From Acidobacteriota bacterium (GTDB lineage Bacteria; Acidobacteriota; Terriglobia; Acidiferrales; UBA7541), in NCBI GenBank assembly GCA_003224075.1, contig QHYF01000075.1, positions 1 through 16,174 of the forward strand: a stretch of 16,174 nucleotides of DNA, read 5' to 3'. The notes under the pieces are model-generated. The model made no database searches. It worked only from the letters and a program-made list of their open reading frames with translations, and had not been told where the DNA came from. This document shows, piece after piece, positions 1 through 7,146 of this stretch. The translations under genes and the position numbers were made by a program. Every line of letters begins with the position of its first letter. Position 1 is the first letter of the stretch.

Positions 1-581
1 GTGCCGCGCTGCGGTTCGAACTTGAATTTGCGCTCTGGGACGGGCTGGCCTTCGGTGTAATCAGTGACGGTGACATCATTCAGAACGACGATTGTGCGCG
101 GGCCATCCAGGGTGATGATCATGGTGTTCCACTCGGGACCGGGCTTGCCGGGCTTGGCGAGGGGCTTGGTGAGCGAATAAAGCGTGCCGGTGACGTGATA
201 TTCGTCCTCTTTCGAATCTTCGGGATGATTGTCAATCTGGACTTCGTAACCGTAATGGACGGGCATCCATTCTTCGCGGGGCTCGATGGGAATCCGAATG
301 AAGACGCCGGAATTGTCATTGAAGTCGCGCATTTTGTAGACGACGCGGATGCGGCAGTCGCCGAGCTTTCCGCCCGTCCAGTAGAGGAGGCCCATGCCGC
401 CATGCGTTTGAATGAGGCCGTCTTCCACGGTCATGCTGCCCGGGCCAACGTGTTTCCAACCGGTGAGATCCTTGCCATTGAAGAGAGGCTTCCACGCGTC
501 TTTTTGCGGAAGTGCGGCGAAGGCGAACAAGGCGGGTGCCGCAGCTAGCGCGAGGATGGACAGCCATTTGCGCGGATTCAT
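1..581 (-). CDS. DUF1080 (3-keto-disaccharide hydrolase family) exported protein, 3' end outside window
   Basis: The minus-strand frame is open from an ATG at 579-581 to the window edge, giving about 193 residues without a stop. A GAGGAG ribosome-binding site at 591-596, 9 nt upstream, supports the start. Residues 1-24 form a Sec-type signal peptide (basic MNPRKW, then an Ala/Leu-rich core), so the product is periplasmic or secreted. The mature part carries DUF1080 hallmarks: FNGKDLTGWKHVG near the start, the NDNSGVFIRIP core, YGYEVQIDNHPED, and EWNTMIITLDG followed by FKFEPQRG, where the window ends. Characterised relatives act on 3-keto-glycosides (hydrolysis or elimination) in a jelly-roll fold; substrate here is unknown. 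The missing C-terminus would normally be about 20-40 residues. It lies downstream of the TIM-barrel gene and is probably cotranscribed with it despite a hairpin between them. The family assignment is firm; the reaction is inferred from the family. Confidence 0.9.
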   Translation of the reverse strand, partial: MNPRKWLSILALAAAPALFAFAALPQKDAWKPLFNGKDLTGWKHVGPGSMTVEDGLIQTHGGMGLLYWTGGKLGDCRIRVVYKMRDFNDNSGVFIRIPIEPREEWMPVHYGYEVQIDNHPEDSKEDEYHVTGTLYSLTKPLAKPGKPGPEWNTMIITLDGPRTIVVLNDVTVTDYTEGQPVPERKFKFEPQRG

Positions 582-612
582 TGCGAGTCTCTCCTCATGA
601 GGATCAGGTCAA

Positions 613-647
613 GCAGGGGCGCTCCGTTTCGGCCGGAGCGCCCCTGC
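613..647 (-). terminator. Strong intergenic hairpin, possible terminator or processing site
   Basis: A perfect 14-bp inverted repeat (GCAGGGGCGCTCCG at 613-626 and its complement at 634-647) surrounds a 7-nt loop. It starts 10 nt past the stop of the TIM-barrel gene and ends 17 nt before the DUF1080 ribosome-binding site on the minus strand. No T-tract follows the stem in the minus direction (the next bases read TTGACCTG), so it is not a textbook intrinsic terminator. It may instead protect or punctuate a shared mRNA. Confidence 0.45.
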
Positions 648-656
648 AAAGGGAAA

Positions 657-1556
657 TCAAAACTGCAAGTTGTGAAGATAGTCGTAGCTGATTTTGATGT
701 CGTCGAAAGCTGATTTGGGCTCATCGTTTTCAACAAAATAATGCTTGATCCCAGCTTTTTCGGAATGCGCGAAGATGCGTTTCCAATCGATGGAGCCCTG
801 TCCGACATCGGCCAACCGCCCAGTAAATTTGACTGACGGACCGGTCGCACCGCTGAAACTGCTCGTGGCGGCGGGGTCCTTCACAAAGTCTTTTACGTGG
901 ACGAGGGGGAAACGGCCGGGATATTTCTCGAAGTAGGCCAGAGGATCTTTGCCGGCCACACTGATCCAGCAGAGGTCCAATTCCATGGTGACGAGTTTGG
1001 GATCCAATTCGGCGAGAAGAAAATCATAAGGGAGTTTGCCGCCAAGCGAATCGGCGGGTTCGAATTCGAACGAGTGATTATGGTAGCCGAACTGGATGCC
1101 GGCCTTCTGGCTGGCTTCGCCGGCGCGATTGAATAAATCGGCGGCGCGTTTCCAGCCGCTTGGCTCTTTGCGCTGCTTCTCGTCAATCCAGGGGCAAATA
1201 ACGTAGCTGTGGCCGACAATTTTAGCGGCGTCGAGAGTTTCAGGCCACTTTTTTTCGACGAGGTCGTAAGAAACATGCGCGGAGGGCGCCGCGAGACCGT
1301 TCTTATCGAGAATGGTGCGAACGTCCTTTGGGGAATGGTCGAAATAGCCGGCAAATTCAACTTCCTTGTAGCCGGTGGCGGCGACTTTCGAGATAGTGCC
1401 TTCGAAGTCGGTTTTCATGGCGTCGCGCACGGTGTAGAGCTGCAGGCCGATGCGGCCGATCTTGTGCTCGGCGGCGAAAGCGCGAAGCGAAAAGGAAGAG
1501 GCAATGGTTGTGGCGATAGAAGTTTGGAGAAATGTGCGTCGGTTCATGGGCCGCAT
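657..1556 (-). CDS. Tat-exported sugar phosphate isomerase/epimerase-like TIM-barrel protein
   Basis: This is a xylose-isomerase-like TIM barrel (AP_endonuc_2 / IolE-type superfamily) of about 299 residues, full length for the family. The N-terminus NRRTFLQTS followed by a hydrophobic stretch to about residue 29 (AFAA) fits a twin-arginine signal, so the protein is probably exported folded. Family motifs in order are KEVEFAG (64-70), YHNHSFEFEP (158-167), MELDLCW (191-197), VHVKDF (219-224), GQGSIDW (252-258) and FVENDEP (274-280). The acidic residues and His220 in these motifs are the expected divalent-metal and substrate ligands. Two starts are possible: ATG at 1554-1556, with AAGGAG 4 nt upstream, or ATG at 1545-1547, with a 13-nt spacer; the former is used here. 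It lies between the TonB-dependent receptor and the DUF1080 gene. Exported relatives in glycan loci work as isomerases or hydratases on keto-sugars. The exact reaction cannot be read from the sequence. Confidence 0.88.
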   Translation of the reverse strand: MRPMNRRTFLQTSIATTIASSFSLRAFAAEHKIGRIGLQLYTVRDAMKTDFEGTISKVAATGYKEVEFAGYFDHSPKDVRTILDKNGLAAPSAHVSYDLVEKKWPETLDAAKIVGHSYVICPWIDEKQRKEPSGWKRAADLFNRAGEASQKAGIQFGYHNHSFEFEPADSLGGKLPYDFLLAELDPKLVTMELDLCWISVAGKDPLAYFEKYPGRFPLVHVKDFVKDPAATSSFSGATGPSVKFTGRLADVGQGSIDWKRIFAHSEKAGIKHYFVENDEPKSAFDDIKISYDYLHNLQF

Positions 1557-1561
1557 TTTAC

Positions 1562-1575
1562 TCCTTCCGGAAGGA
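1562..1575 (-). promoter_or_regulatory. 14-bp perfect palindrome overlapping the TIM-barrel ribosome-binding site
   Basis: The sequence TCCTTCCGGAAGGA is a perfect palindrome. On the minus strand its second half supplies the AAGGAG Shine-Dalgarno of the downstream gene. With no loop bases, a long intramolecular hairpin is unlikely. It could be a protein-binding site or a chance consequence of the purine-rich ribosome-binding site. The overlap is seen; any regulatory role is inference. Confidence 0.3.
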
Positions 1576-1607
1576 ATGGGAACAGGGGATTCCCGCAAAA
1601 GCGAAGA

Positions 1608-1631
1608 GGGCGGCGAAATAAATCGCCGCCC
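1608..1631 (-). terminator. Likely intrinsic terminator of the TonB-dependent receptor gene
   Basis: On the minus strand a 9-bp GC-rich stem (GGGCGGCGA paired with TCGCCGCCC) with a 6-nt loop lies 16 nt after the receptor stop codon. It is followed by a pyrimidine-rich tail, TCTTCGCTTTTGC. The position and tail fit a rho-independent terminator or attenuator. The tail is not a clean U-run, so partial read-through into the TIM-barrel gene is plausible. Confidence 0.55.
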
Positions 1632-1647
1632 CTGAACAATGGAACTG

Positions 1648-4600
1648 TCAGAACTGGAAGCGCAAGCCGAATTGCATCCGGCGCCCGAGATGCGCATTGC
1701 TGGCATGGAGAAAAGATGACGATGCGATGCACGCCGGGTCGCCAGCGGAATTTTTGGCGCCCGTGCAGTCCATTGCCGCATTGCCGCCCGGGCCCGCGCC
1801 GCTGATCTCATCGTATTGGGTGTGGTTGAAAAGGTTGAAGTTCTCCCAACGGAAGTCGATCGCCTTGGTCTCACCGAAGGAGAAGCGCTTGAACAGGCCG
1901 AAGTCGAAGTTCAAGCGGCTAGGCAAATACAAAGTGTTGCGCCCGACGTTGCCGAAGGTGAGTCCCGTCGGTAGTGCGAATGCTGCTGGGTTATAAAGGA
2001 GCGGGCCTCGAATGCCGGGGATGTTGGTTTGCGTAAGACCGGAATGAGGGTTGCCCACCAAATCGGGGCGGGAGCCCGTGCCTACGCCATTGGCCACGCC
2101 GGCGTTATCGCCAAAGTCAGTGCCGTTGGTAACGCTGAAAGGCATCCCCGTTTGCGCGATGGTGATGCCTGAAACCTGCCAACCACCAAGCACCGTGTGC
2201 GCGAGGCCCGATCCCTTGTAGAACGGCAGGGCATAAACATAGCTGATCGCCAAATTGTGACGCACATCGAAATTGGAACTTCCCCGATTCCTAGCGATGT
2301 TGTAGGAATCCACAAAAGCGCCGTCAAAGCGGTCCGAGGAATTATCGATGGAGTGGCTGTAGGTGTAAGCGAAGCTCAGAGTGAGGTCGCCCACGGTGCG
2401 CCGCGCCGTAGCTTGAAACGCATGATAGATGGAGTTTGCCTGATCTTCCAGCCGGGTAATATCTCCGTACCCGCGAAGTGGACGCGACGGGTTGGGATCA
2501 TTGCCACAGGCAACGCCAAGATTCGTCAGCGCCTGTCCTGTGATCGACACGCCGCTGGGCGTCTTTGCAGTTCCGCAATCGTCATGACCTGAGCCCCCGA
2601 TGGCTTCGCCGACTTTGTAAGGATTCGCTGAAGCAGGCACGGGCAGTAGTTGGTTCAGGTTCCGTTGCTGCGTCAAGTGTGTACCCTTGCTTCCCACGTA
2701 GGAGGCTGTGGCCACGACGTGCCAGGGCAGGTCCTTCTGAATATCGAGGTGCCATTGCTGGACGTAGGGCCAAATGGCCTTGCTCGGGATGGAGTTGACC
2801 GAAAGGGGAAAGAATGGGATTACAGCGCCAGTGCCGCCAATACAGGAGTATCCAGATGTCCCGGCAGGACAACTGCCAACTCCGCCCGCGATGTTGAATT
2901 GAGAAGCATTGAGCGCATACGGGGCGGAGCCTTCCAGTGACTCCGTATTACCCTCGTTGCCGTTGGTATGCTCGAAGAAGATGCCGTAGCCGCCGCGGAT
3001 GGCCATCTTGCCGTCGCCGTGCGGGTCAAACGCGAAGCCGAGGCGCGGGGCGGGGTTGAAGAGATGACCCTTGAGGCATCCGGCGTTCGAGGATGACCCG
3101 ACGCTGGCAGTCCCGAAACCCGGAAGAGTTACAGGCCCTCCAGGTCCTCCGCACTGAATCACGCCGTTAAGGGCATTACCAACCCCTGGTATTAGGGATC
3201 CATCACTTTGAAGCGTGGGTTTGCTGGCGGAAGCGAAACCGCTCGGTTCAAAATTGTAGGCGCGCCGATAACGTTCGCGATAGGTGCCGAATAGACTGAG
3301 GCGAAGACCGAGATTGAGGGTAAGCCGCTTGTTGACGCGCCAGTCGTCCTGAAAATAGGGCTCCACAATCCTGTAGCGGTTATAGTACTTGGCTGTAAGA
3401 TTCCACTGCTGATAAGTCGCAACATTTCCCAAGAGCAGGTCGGCGAAAGCGTTTCCTGTACTCACCGTAGAATTACTGGAATCGAAGGTCAGAATCCCCT
3501 GGTTGTAGGGACTATTCTCCTCGTTCTTTTGTGCGAACGCGGTGTAAACCCCGAACTGGAGGGTATGGGTGCCGTGAATCTTGGTCATGTTGTCGCGATA
3601 AGTGTAGACGGGATTGGCGTTGTTCCACGGGAAGTAGCCCGTGTCCGCGGTGAGGCTGCTGTCGACTCCGTACTCTGGGTTGCTGCCGAGGGAAATCGCG
3701 GGGAGTTTACCACCGAAACCATTCTTGAAGATGGCCCCCATCGGGAAGGGAGAGGGAAGCGCCGGATTGTTGAGGGCCGTCAGAAAGATATGGTCGGCAG
3801 TGTAACTGGCTACGAATTCGTTAAGCAGGGTAGGTGAAATATTTGCGTTCAACCGGGCCACAAAGCTAGTTCCGGGACCGACAAAGTTGGTATTGATATT
3901 ATCAAAGTTTGTGCCGTTGCCCCAAAGAGGGTTCTCGGTTTGCGTCTGCCATGAATCATGGATGTAACGGAAGGTTAAACGGTAGTTGTCGGTGAGGTTG
4001 TGGTCGATGCGTACCAACTCTTCGCGCCAGCTTTCCGGAAGCGATACCGTTTGCACAACTGCGGGGAAGCCATTGTTCGTCAAGCCGGGACTCGCTTTCG
4101 GGATGAGAGCAAGCAGCGCCTGGCCTACGGGGCTTATCGGAACTGCAGCTGGATTGGCCACGGTCGGGCAATCGGCTCCGGGGCACACGTCAGAAAAGTT
4201 TCCGGTGCGCTCTGCATCTGAGGGTACGTTGACGAGGCCCGTGGTGTGAGGGTTCTTCTCCCGCCGCCATTCTTCTGAAACGAAGAAGAACGTCTTTTTC
4301 TTGTCGGCGTTGTAGTGGTAGGGAATAAAGACTGGGCCGCCCACGGTATAGCCGAAGTCATGTTTCTTATAGGAAGCCTTCTTGGCAGTTGGGTCGGCGC
4401 CTTCTCTCCAGGACTTGGCATTAAAGAACTCGTTGCGGAGATATTCGAAAGCGCTGCCGTGGAAGGTAGTGCCTCCCGATTTGGTTTCGACTTCGACAGT
4501 GCCGGAGCCGTTGCGGCCATATTGCGCGCCGTAGTTGGAGGTGAGCACTTTAAATTCGGCGATAGCTTCCGGGTTGGGGTAGACGTTGAGGGTGGCGTTG

Positions 4601-5256
4601 CTGCCGTTGTCCATGTTGTCGCCGCCGTCGAGCTCCCAGTTGTTGTACTCGGTGCGGCCACCATTCATGCTGTAGAGGACGTTGCCGTACACGCCGACCT
4701 TGGCGTCGTCTTGGCCAGTCTGGCTCACCACGCCGGGCGCCAGATTGACCAGTTGCGTGAAATTGCGACCGTTGAGCACGAGGTTGTCAATCTGCTTGCC
4801 GGTAACGGTGTTGGTGAGGTCGGAAGAGGTTGTCTCGACCTGGGCAACGCTTTCGCCGGTCACTTCGATGACTTCGGTGACGGAGCCGACGGTGAGCTGA
4901 AAGTCAATGCGAGATTTTTGGGCGACATCCAACACCACGCCGTGAGCCGAGTATTTCTGAAAGCCCTTTGCGGTTACGGCTATGTTGTACATGCCGCCGG
5001 GCAGGCCGGCAACCACGTATGCGCCGTCAGCGTTCGTGGTGGTCGTGCGCGTCAAGCTGCCAGCGGTATTTGTGATCACCACGTCAGCGCCGCCGACGGC
5101 GGCGCCGGATTTGTCGGTCACGGTTCCGCTGATGTAGCCAGTGTCCTGTGCGTGCGAAGCGAGCGGAAGGCAGAGCGCAAGCAGGATCGCGCCCAGCAGA
5201 ACGCGACCGGCTCCAAGAAAGTTCTTTCGATGATGCAACGGATTAAAGTTTCCCAT
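1648..5256 (-). CDS. Oar-type TonB-dependent outer-membrane receptor with carboxypeptidase-regulatory-like domain
   Basis: About 1,202 residues. The chosen ATG (5254-5256) has a GGAGG ribosome-binding site 10 nt upstream and is followed by a signal peptide: basic HHRK, a Leu/Ala core to about residue 33, and SHAQ with cleavage near residue 36. The frame stays open for 45 codons further upstream, but those residues lack signal-peptide character. Residues about 40-120 form a carboxypeptidase-regulatory-like Ig fold (GYISGTVTDKSGAAV, NADGAYVVAGLPGGMYNI). A plug domain follows (VIEVTGESVAQVET, LVLNGRNFTQLVNLAPGV, GGRTEYNNWELDGGDN, GSGTVEVETKSGGTTFHGS). The rest is a long beta-barrel ending in FGLRFQF, a C-terminal aromatic beta-signal. 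This Oar-like architecture is expanded in Acidobacteriota and is thought to import or bind polymer-derived ligands. The ligand is unknown; downstream sugar enzymes suggest a carbohydrate. No gene for a SusD-like partner is visible. Confidence 0.93.
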   Translation of the reverse strand: MGNFNPLHHRKNFLGAGRVLLGAILLALCLPLASHAQDTGYISGTVTDKSGAAVGGADVVITNTAGSLTRTTTTNADGAYVVAGLPGGMYNIAVTAKGFQKYSAHGVVLDVAQKSRIDFQLTVGSVTEVIEVTGESVAQVETTSSDLTNTVTGKQIDNLVLNGRNFTQLVNLAPGVVSQTGQDDAKVGVYGNVLYSMNGGRTEYNNWELDGGDNMDNGSNATLNVYPNPEAIAEFKVLTSNYGAQYGRNGSGTVEVETKSGGTTFHGSAFEYLRNEFFNAKSWREGADPTAKKASYKKHDFGYTVGGPVFIPYHYNADKKKTFFFVSEEWRREKNPHTTGLVNVPSDAERTGNFSDVCPGADCPTVANPAAVPISPVGQALLALIPKASPGLTNNGFPAVVQTVSLPESWREELVRIDHNLTDNYRLTFRYIHDSWQTQTENPLWGNGTNFDNINTNFVGPGTSFVARLNANISPTLLNEFVASYTADHIFLTALNNPALPSPFPMGAIFKNGFGGKLPAISLGSNPEYGVDSSLTADTGYFPWNNANPVYTYRDNMTKIHGTHTLQFGVYTAFAQKNEENSPYNQGILTFDSSNSTVSTGNAFADLLLGNVATYQQWNLTAKYYNRYRIVEPYFQDDWRVNKRLTLNLGLRLSLFGTYRERYRRAYNFEPSGFASASKPTLQSDGSLIPGVGNALNGVIQCGGPGGPVTLPGFGTASVGSSSNAGCLKGHLFNPAPRLGFAFDPHGDGKMAIRGGYGIFFEHTNGNEGNTESLEGSAPYALNASQFNIAGGVGSCPAGTSGYSCIGGTGAVIPFFPLSVNSIPSKAIWPYVQQWHLDIQKDLPWHVVATASYVGSKGTHLTQQRNLNQLLPVPASANPYKVGEAIGGSGHDDCGTAKTPSGVSITGQALTNLGVACGNDPNPSRPLRGYGDITRLEDQANSIYHAFQATARRTVGDLTLSFAYTYSHSIDNSSDRFDGAFVDSYNIARNRGSSNFDVRHNLAISYVYALPFYKGSGLAHTVLGGWQVSGITIAQTGMPFSVTNGTDFGDNAGVANGVGTGSRPDLVGNPHSGLTQTNIPGIRGPLLYNPAAFALPTGLTFGNVGRNTLYLPSRLNFDFGLFKRFSFGETKAIDFRWENFNLFNHTQYDEISGAGPGGNAAMDCTGAKNSAGDPACIASSSFLHASNAHLGRRMQFGLRFQF

Positions 5257-5587
5257 CACGGTAAAACCTCCGAGATTTTCGAAATTGGGGAGAGAATAAA
5301 GACGTGAGGGCACAACGAACGCGGCCAAAGCGGTCACCCCTGAAACTGGCGCTTGCGGTAAGCTCTTCATTGGACACCGCTCCCCCACCACTCGACGACC
5401 GCAGGAAACGCACCGAATGTATTTATTAAAACGAGTTAATACGGCAATGTTTGGTTTGTGTCAAGAGGTAAATTCGCGGCAAGGGCGGAACAGTGGAAAA
5501 TGAACCATTGGAAGCAGGGAGTACAACCGGTTCCCCTGTCCAGGCAAGTCCGCTCCTTGAAATCTCCGTGGCACTGCCGGAGACTAA
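5257..5587. other. Divergent intergenic region (331 bp)
   Basis: The region separates the divergent receptor (minus) and TPR gene (plus). It holds the receptor's GGAGG site, a possible minus-strand promoter and an AT-rich patch around 5417-5460. Nearest the TPR gene, the short inverted repeats CTCCG/CGGAG and GGCACT/AGTGCC flank its ribosome-binding site. I see no small gene; short open frames here lack family features. Confidence 0.5.
5420..5447 (-). promoter_or_regulatory. Possible sigma70-like promoter for the receptor gene
   Basis: On the minus strand TTGCCG (5442-5447) and TAAATA (5420-5425) are separated by 16 bp, in the only clearly AT-rich patch of the divergent region. They would give a leader of about 160 nt before the receptor ATG. 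Both hexamers are imperfect, so this is a weak call. Confidence 0.25.
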
Positions 5588-6823
5588 GTGCCGATGCGCG
5601 CGCGATTTTTGATTTACTTCGTAATATTGCCGCCGACGGGCGTGCTTGGTGCGGGCACGGGGATGCTTGTTTGCGAATGCCCTGCCGCAGCCAAAGAACC
5701 GAGCAAGCAGGAGTCGAGGAATTCGCAAGCCACGGTGGCAGCGAGAGAAGATCCTCGAGCGTGGTTTGCGAAGGGACAGGCGGCGCTCGAGAACGGGGAC
5801 CTCGACGCGGCGGAAGGGGCGTTTCGTCAGGTGATTGCCGCAGACGCACGAGCGGGAGCGGCGTACTCGAATCTGGGCGTCATCGCGATTCGGCGCAAGC
5901 AATGGGACCGCGCGATCGCACTGCTGCGAAGAGCGGAAAAGCTGGAGCCGAAGATGGCGGGCATCCGGCTGAACATCGGACTGGTCGAATACCGGCGGGG
6001 CAACTACGGCGCGGCGATCGCTCCACTTGCTTCGGTCGTGCGGGAACAGCCGGACTCACAACAGGCGCGGTATCTGTTGGGGCTCTGTCAAGTTTTCACG
6101 AAGCATTATGCGGAAGCGGTGACGGTGCTTAACGATGTGCTGTATCTCTACACGATAGACATTGCCGCGCGGGAATCGGGGCAGAAAGAGCTCGACGAAA
6201 AAATCCTTCACCAGATGATCGCGGCCGGTGCGGAAACGCCGGAATTTCATTTGATCATGGGGAAGGCGTTCCTCAACCGTTACGAAGTCCCGGAAGCGAC
6301 GAGAGAGCTGGAGCGTGCTGCGGCTCTGAATCCCAATCTTCCCTTCGTGCACATGAACCTGGGGATTGCGTACATGCGGTCGGGCGACAACGAGCGCGCG
6401 GAGGAGGAGTTCCGACGGGACATCGCACTGGAGCCGGACCTGGCCGACGATTATGAACAATTGGGGGTGCTGTATTCGCGCATGCAAAGGGAGGAGGATG
6501 CGGAAAAATCATTTCGCGAGGCTCTGGAGCGGGATGCGAAGAACGCCGGGGCGTATCTCGGGCTGGCGAAGCTTTATCAGAAGGAGCAAAAAGCACAACA
6601 GGCTTTGAAAATGATTGATGCGGCGCTTCGCCTGTCGCCGGAATTTCATGGAGGCCATTTTTTGCGCGGCCGGATCCTGACGCAACTGGGCCGCCAAAAG
6701 GAAGCGCGGGTGGAATTCGCAGCGGCGCAGAAGGCGATGGATTCCGAACTGGGAAAGCGACGGGAGTCGTTGGAGGATGAACGCATCCCTAACCCTGAGC
6801 TCACGCGACAGCCCGAACCGTGA
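5588..6823 (+). CDS. Exported tetratricopeptide-repeat protein (about nine TPRs)
   Basis: 411 residues. A GTG start at 5588 is preferred because GGAG (5579-5582) sits 5 nt upstream; an ATG two codons later (5594) is the alternative. Residues about 4-33 are a hydrophobic signal or anchor segment. It contains CEC but lacks a canonical lipobox (Val, not Gly/Ala/Ser, precedes the first Cys). From about residue 58 the protein is almost entirely TPR helices. Recognisable units start at WFAKGQAALENGD, YSNLGVIAIRRKQW, IRLNIGLVEYRRGNY, ARYLLGLCQVFTKHY, EFHLIMGKAFLNRYE, VHMNLGIAYMRSGDN, YEQLGVLYSRMQREE, AYLGLAKLYQKEQKA and HFLRGRILTQLGRQK. There is no enzymatic domain, so a periplasmic scaffolding or assembly role is expected. 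It precedes, on the same strand, another TPR-containing secreted protein, suggesting a functional pair. The specific partner is not known. Confidence 0.88.
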   Translation: MPMRARFLIYFVILPPTGVLGAGTGMLVCECPAAAKEPSKQESRNSQATVAAREDPRAWFAKGQAALENGDLDAAEGAFRQVIAADARAGAAYSNLGVIAIRRKQWDRAIALLRRAEKLEPKMAGIRLNIGLVEYRRGNYGAAIAPLASVVREQPDSQQARYLLGLCQVFTKHYAEAVTVLNDVLYLYTIDIAARESGQKELDEKILHQMIAAGAETPEFHLIMGKAFLNRYEVPEATRELERAAALNPNLPFVHMNLGIAYMRSGDNERAEEEFRRDIALEPDLADDYEQLGVLYSRMQREEDAEKSFREALERDAKNAGAYLGLAKLYQKEQKAQQALKMIDAALRLSPEFHGGHFLRGRILTQLGRQKEARVEFAAAQKAMDSELGKRRESLEDERIPNPELTRQPEP

Positions 6824-7146
6824 AGCGTTCGCGTGCGTCAGGAAGGCTGCAGCGGCGGAGGTTGCAAGGGAGCGCGTGCATGCGCTTCGAGGACCTCCAC
6901 GGGGGAGATTTTTTTCGCGCGAATTCCTACGGCAATTTCCTTGATCGTGTGGAACGAAGACATGTTCAAGGCCTGGTGCGCGAGCGTATGCGGCCGCGGG
7001 ATGCAGGTCAAGGGCGCGGCGAAATGCGCGAAGGGCCGGGCTAAAAACGGTTGACGATGCATGTAGGAGCCGAGAAAATTCTAGTTGCGCCTGGATGGGG
7101 GCGCGCACGAATCGGGCATCCCTTGCAGACAGGAAGAAAAATTTTC
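6824..7146. other. 323-bp gap between the two TPR genes
   Basis: The gap is unusually long for two same-strand, related genes. It contains the minus-strand amidase relic described separately and, at its right end, the AGGAAG ribosome-binding site (7131-7136) of the next gene. I see no clear promoter or terminator. The plus-strand open frames (6820-7044, 6833-7054) read against the relic and have no recognisable features. Confidence 0.5.
6838..6963 (-). pseudogene. Relic of the N-terminus of an amidase (GatA-like amidase signature family)
   Basis: Reading the minus strand from ATG 6961-6963 gives MSSFHTIKEIAVG, then IRAKKISPVEVLEAHARA. This matches the first helix region of amidase signature-family enzymes, whose usual opening is a TI.E.A..I....ISPVE.....L.RI pattern. 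Similarity stops after about 31 residues (6871-6963). The frame then runs through a Pro/Leu/Gln-rich tail to a TGA at 6838-6840. The remaining ~430 residues, including the Ser-Ser-Lys catalytic region, are absent; the TPR gene occupies that position. No convincing ribosome-binding site precedes the ATG. The likeliest reading is a deletion remnant of an amidase gene. A chance resemblance is possible but less likely given how many consensus positions agree. Confidence 0.6.

Noticed and set aside
1557..1874. N-terminal extension of the TIM-barrel frame over the end of the receptor gene
   Set aside because: The extension is Arg/Ser/Pro-rich, overlaps the receptor's barrel end and the terminator hairpin, and precedes a clear Tat signal with its own ribosome-binding site.
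4315..5307. Long plus-strand open frame (330 codons) opposite the 5' part of the receptor gene
   Set aside because: It is antisense to a gene with clear signal peptide, regulatory-like domain and plug motifs. Its Val/Gly/Ala-rich translation has no recognisable domain, as expected from GC-rich antisense frames.
5588..5700. Lipoprotein signal in the TPR protein (Cys in LVCEC)
   Set aside because: The residue before the first Cys is Val, not Gly/Ala/Ser, so the lipobox is not met; an ordinary signal or anchor segment is more likely.
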